Shown here: one piece after another, positions 22,164 through 24,394 of the stretch | How the letters are laid out: each line of letters starts with the position of its first letter | Numbering within the stretch: position 1 is the first letter of the stretch | NCBI GenBank assembly: GCA_034419075.1 | Contig: DAOULR010000015.1 | Location: forward strand, 1-24,394 | Direction: 5' to 3' | Length of the DNA stretch: 24,394 nucleotides | DNA from: E44-bin88 sp034419075 | GTDB taxonomy: Bacteria > Chloroflexota > Dehalococcoidia > Dehalococcoidales > BS750m-G39 | Translations under genes and position numbers: made by a program | Notes under the pieces: model-generated | What the model was told of the DNA's origin: nothing | Databases searched by the model: none | What the model saw: the letters and a program-made list of their open reading frames with translations, nothing else

Positions 22164-22561
22164 GGCTTTTTCCGCTTCCCCTCTCTCTCCACAATGAGCT
22201 TAAGGCCCTTCTGCCCGACCACGGTCACTTCTTCACCGGTTTCTATCTTCCTACCCGCCGATTTCGCCTTCCAGAGCTCACCCCTGATACGCACCATGCC
22301 CTCTGGGTCAAGGCGCTTGACCACCTCCCCCCTCGTCCCCAGCATATCGGATAAGCCGCCCTCGGGCTTCTTCCTCAAGGCTCGGCTGCCCATGTGGTAG
22401 GTGAAGACGGCGAAGCCCGCCCAGGCCAGCATGATGAGTATGATGGCGAACAGGGGCAGATTTATGTCTATCTTGGGCAGCAGCCAGAGACCCACCACGG
22501 CGATGGCGGTTTCCTCGAGGGCGGTGGTGATGATAGCGATTATGAGGCGGGTAGGTATCAT
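22160..22561 (-). CDS. NfeD-like membrane protein with C-terminal OB-fold domain
   Basis: A 133-residue protein with two hydrophobic stretches (about 5-28 and 36-56) and a C-terminal soluble domain (about 71-125) of the NfeD type: LGTRGEVVKRLDPEGMVRIRGELWKA, then GEEVTVVGQKGLKLIVE. NfeD proteins pair with stomatin/SPFH or ClpP-like membrane proteases and help membrane quality control (family knowledge); no such partner is adjacent, making this a stand-alone short form. The ATG at 22559-22561 has no Shine-Dalgarno and lies 6 nt after an extended -10. It converges on the 21249 gene with both stop codons read from a shared TTAA. Confidence 0.8.
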   Translation of the reverse strand: MIPTRLIIAIITTALEETAIAVVGLWLLPKIDINLPLFAIILIMLAWAGFAVFTYHMGSRALRKKPEGGLSDMLGTRGEVVKRLDPEGMVRIRGELWKAKSAGRKIETGEEVTVVGQKGLKLIVEREGKRKKP

Positions 22562-22567
22562 GGTGTT

Positions 22568-22576
22568 ATTATAGCA
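22568..22576 (-). promoter_or_regulatory. Extended -10 promoter of the NfeD-like gene
   Basis: On the minus strand TGCTATAAT, a consensus extended -10, ends 6 nt before the ATG. No good -35 is visible. The predicted transcript starts at the ATG. Confidence 0.6.
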
Positions 22577-22601
22577 GGATGGGGAGAATTTTGGGGAAGC
22601 G

Positions 22602-22630
22602 TTGACTTGCCAGAACAGCTGGACTATATT
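22602..22630 (+). promoter_or_regulatory. Promoter of the 94-residue membrane protein gene
   Basis: TTGACT (22602-22607), 17-nt spacer, TATATT (22625-22630), with predicted start near 22637 and an AGAGGA ribosome site at 22638-22643. Confidence 0.7.
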
Positions 22631-22653
22631 GACAATCAGAGGAAAATGAACTT

Positions 22654-22938
22654 ATGAAAAGAAAGATTATTTATATCGCCTGTTTTGTTGCCTTCGGGCT
22701 GGGGGTGGGTTTCCTTACCGGCTGGCATGACGCCCACTATGATACGCCGCTTTTCCTTAATCTACCAGGTTATTTGATTGGCGAAGTCTTCGCGGGACCT
22801 GTGCTGGCTTCCGTATTATTCTGGGGGGTGGTGGGCACCTTGTTTTCATTGTTCCTCAAGCCGAAGATAATAGCCTGGATTATGGGCTTATACCTAGTGA
22901 TATTTGGGGGGTTGACCGCCTGGTATTACTGGGGGTAA
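22654..22938 (+). CDS. Small uncharacterised membrane protein
   Basis: A 94-residue hydrophobic protein with about three spans (5-23, 44-68 and 71-91) and a short charged loop GWHDAHYDTP. No family recognised. It has its own promoter, a Shine-Dalgarno (AGAGGA, rather far at 10 nt) and a terminator 37 nt after its stop, so it looks like a genuine monocistronic gene rather than chance hydrophobic coding. Confidence 0.65.
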   Translation: MKRKIIYIACFVAFGLGVGFLTGWHDAHYDTPLFLNLPGYLIGEVFAGPVLASVLFWGVVGTLFSLFLKPKIIAWIMGLYLVIFGGLTAWYYWG

Positions 22939-23040
22939 AGGGTGGAGCAATCCCTACCACTGTAGGGGGTGTTTAAGAGGGGGCTTTGCCCCCTCTTTTC
23001 CTTAAAGGGCGGCGGGCGGGAATAGATAAAGTCGGGGTGG
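22939..23040. repeat. Degenerate relative of the intergenic repeat family
   Basis: Contains GGTGGAGCAATCCCTACCAC, TGTAGGGGGTGTTTAAGAGG and a G/C-rich hairpin, echoing the GAAGCAATCCCCACC and AGGGGGTTTTTAAGGGGG parts of the other copies, but the arms are not clear. It may be only a terminator with similar base composition. Confidence 0.35.
22975..22999 (+). terminator. Intrinsic terminator after the 94-residue membrane protein gene
   Basis: A 10-bp perfect stem, 22975-22984 (AAGAGGGGGC) with 22988-22997, TTT loop, ending in TTTT. It shields gatC from upstream transcription. Confidence 0.75.
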
Positions 23041-23056
23041 GGCAGAATAATCTTTG

Positions 23057-23086
23057 TTGCCCCTCCTCAGATATGGGTGCTATAAT
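23057..23086 (+). promoter_or_regulatory. gatC promoter (extended -10), near-leaderless
   Basis: TGCTATAAT (23078-23086) is a consensus extended -10; a partial -35, TTGCCC, lies at 23057-23062 with an 18-nt spacer. The -10 ends 9 nt before the gatC ATG and there is no Shine-Dalgarno, so the 5' leader would be 0-3 nt. Confidence 0.65.
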
Positions 23087-23095
23087 GACCCCATT

Positions 23096-23383
23096 ATGAA
23101 ACTGAGCCGTGAAGAAGTGCTGCACATCGCCCGTCTGGCGCGGGTGGGCCTAACCGAAGAGGACGTTAACCGCCTGAGTGAGCAATTATCCAACATCCTG
23201 GAACACTTCGAAGCCCTGAAACAGGTGGACACCACCGACGTTCCCCCCACCACCCAGTCCATCCCCTTGCAGAACGTGACCAAGGACGATAAGGTCGACC
23301 CCTCCCTGCCCCAGGAGCAGATATTAGCCAATGCCCCGCGCAAAGAGGGTGAATACTTCCGGGTAAAGGCAGTGCTGGAATGA
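23096..23383 (+). CDS. gatC: Aspartyl/glutamyl-tRNA amidotransferase subunit C
   Basis: GatC is the small scaffold subunit of the GatCAB complex that turns misacylated Glu-tRNA-Gln (and Asp-tRNA-Asn) into the amide forms. The 95-residue protein has the family pattern MKLSREEVLHIARLARVGL, LSEQLSNILEHFEALKQVDT and the C-terminal DKVDPSLPQEQILANAP...EYFRVKAVLE. The ATG at 23096 gives the normal length; a TTG at 23054 would extend across the promoter and is rejected. It overlaps gatA by 4 bases (ATGA), so the two are coupled. Confidence 0.95.
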   Translation: MKLSREEVLHIARLARVGLTEEDVNRLSEQLSNILEHFEALKQVDTTDVPPTTQSIPLQNVTKDDKVDPSLPQEQILANAPRKEGEYFRVKAVLE

Positions 23384-24394
23384 CGACACAATTGACCATC
23401 CACGAGGCGCATAAACTGCTTAAAAATAAGAAGCTTTCCTCAGTGGAGCTGACCAAAGCCTGCCTGAAGCGCATTAAAGATGTCGAGCCCAGGCTCAAGG
23501 CCCTGGTCAGCACAACCGATGAGCTGGCGCTGAAGCAGGCCGAGCAAGCCGATAAACGCCTCGCCAAGGGCGACATCAACGCACTAACCGGCATACCGGT
23601 GGTGCTCAAGGACGTGCTCTGCACCAAGGGGATAAAGACGACCTGCTCGTCAAAGATGCTGGAGAACTTCATCCCCCCTTATGACGCCACCGTCGTCGAG
23701 AAGCTGAATGACTGCGGGGCGGTGACAGTGGGCAAGGCCAACATGGACGAGTTCGCCATGGGCTCCTCCACCGAGCATTCCGCCTTTTTCCCCACCCACA
23801 ACCCCTGGGACTTGGACCGGGTGCCCGGTGGCTCTAGCGGCGGCTCGGCGGTGGCAGTAGCCGCCGACGAATGTATTTTCGCTCTGGGCTCGGATACGGG
23901 GGGCAGCATCCGCCAGCCCGCCGGCTTTTGCAGCGTGGTTGGCATGAAGCCCACCTACGGGCGGGTCAGCCGCTACGGGCTGGTCGCCTTCGCCAGCTCG
24001 CTCGACCAGATTGGGCCTTTGACCAAGGACGTTACCGACTGCGCGCTGGTATTGAACGCTATAGCTGGCTTTGATGACAGGGACTCGACCTCGGTGCCCG
24101 AGCCGACGCCCGACTATACCAAATGCCTTGACGGCGACATCAAAGGACTTCGCCTAGGCGTGCCCAAAGAGTATTTCGTCAAGGGGATGCAGCCCGAGGT
24201 CGAGAAGGCCTTAAAAGACGCTATCAAAAAGCTGGAGGAACTGGGGGCTGAAGTGGACTGGAATGTATCGCTGCCCAGCACCCCCTACGCCCTGCCCGTC
24301 TACTATATCATCGCCCCTTCGGAGGCTTCGGCCAACCTGGCCCGCTACGACGGCGTCAAGTACGGCTTCTCCTACAAAGACACCGACAGCATGT
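23380..24394 (+). CDS. gatA: Aspartyl/glutamyl-tRNA amidotransferase subunit A (N-terminal part, runs off the window)
   Basis: GatA is the amidase that frees ammonia from glutamine for GatB. The first 338 residues are present; the reading frame continues past base 24394. The amidase-signature triad is visible: K77 in IPVVLKDV, S152 in VPGGSSGGSA and S176 in SDTGGSIRQPA, matching the spacing in Staphylococcus GatA (K79, S154, S178). Further family motifs are NMDEFAMGSSTEHSAF (121-136) and YGRVSRYGLVAFASSLDQIGP. The ATG (23380-23382) overlaps the gatC stop. gatB would be expected further right but may lie elsewhere. Confidence 0.97.
   Translation, partial: MTTQLTIHEAHKLLKNKKLSSVELTKACLKRIKDVEPRLKALVSTTDELALKQAEQADKRLAKGDINALTGIPVVLKDVLCTKGIKTTCSSKMLENFIPPYDATVVEKLNDCGAVTVGKANMDEFAMGSSTEHSAFFPTHNPWDLDRVPGGSSGGSAVAVAADECIFALGSDTGGSIRQPAGFCSVVGMKPTYGRVSRYGLVAFASSLDQIGPLTKDVTDCALVLNAIAGFDDRDSTSVPEPTPDYTKCLDGDIKGLRLGVPKEYFVKGMQPEVEKALKDAIKKLEELGAEVDWNVSLPSTPYALPVYYIIAPSEASANLARYDGVKYGFSYKDTDSM

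Noticed and set aside
23054..23095. TTG start extending GatC by 14 residues
   Set aside because: It would translate through the TGCTATAAT promoter, and the ATG at 23096 gives the normal GatC start.

Overview
This window is dense, mostly housekeeping bacterial chromosome. The gene set (GroES/GroEL under a CIRCE operator, TsaD, TilS, a purine operon, GatCA, PheS), the fairly high G+C, a benzoate-CoA-ligase-type enzyme and a shared intergenic repeat family fit an anaerobic member of the Chloroflexota, probably Dehalococcoidia. That placement is inferred from gene content and repeat style; no rRNA is present. There are no tRNA or rRNA genes, CRISPR arrays, transposases or phage genes. I did not find a convincing new defence or mobile system.

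Layout. 1-522: 5' part of pheS (minus). 523-830: an arm-bounded repeat and a terminator. 831-2396: acyl-CoA ligase (minus), divergent from an M16 peptidase gene (2525-3784, plus). 3842-5845: groES-groEL (minus) with a perfect CIRCE and a good promoter. 5971-6948: tsaD (minus). 7021-7278: second repeat copy. 7383-10715: plus-strand operon of a CNNM/CBS transporter-like protein, a DUF2344 protein and tilS. 10696-17658: long minus-strand operon purF-purM-methyltransferase-purH-nicotinamidase/NAPRTase fusion-YhfC/PrsW-like membrane protein. 17727-18646: molybdopterin-oxidoreductase-like lipoprotein with a tiny membrane partner (minus). 18738-18910: third repeat cluster. 18891-20383: tlyA and an alpha/beta hydrolase (minus). 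20491-22163: a DUF364 protein and an unknown membrane protein (plus). 22160-22561: NfeD-like (minus). 22654-22938: small membrane protein (plus). 23096-24394: gatC and the start of gatA (plus).

How the genes work together. The minus-strand operon joins three late steps of IMP synthesis (PurF, PurM, PurH) to a single polypeptide that appears to carry nicotinamide through nicotinate to NaMN, so purine and NAD supply, both PRPP-dependent, share one transcript. TilS, TsaD, TlyA, PheS and GatCA all serve tRNA, rRNA or aminoacyl-tRNA quality.

Points most worth attention: (1) a nicotinamidase-NAPRTase fusion; (2) purM lacks any ATG/GTG/TTG start before residue 44 but has a strong Shine-Dalgarno 7 nt before an in-frame ATT; (3) at least six transcription-unit heads (pheS, tsaD, tlyA, the 21249 gene, the NfeD-like gene, gatC) have a -10 box only 6-10 nt before the start and no Shine-Dalgarno, pointing to leaderless mRNAs; (4) a non-coding repeat family with inverted arms and a GGGGGAC/GTCCCCC hairpin, one copy of which supplies the stop codon and last codons of a hydrolase gene; (5) a minimal lipoprotein-anchored sulfite-oxidase-fold protein translationally coupled to an 80-residue putative haem-binding membrane protein.
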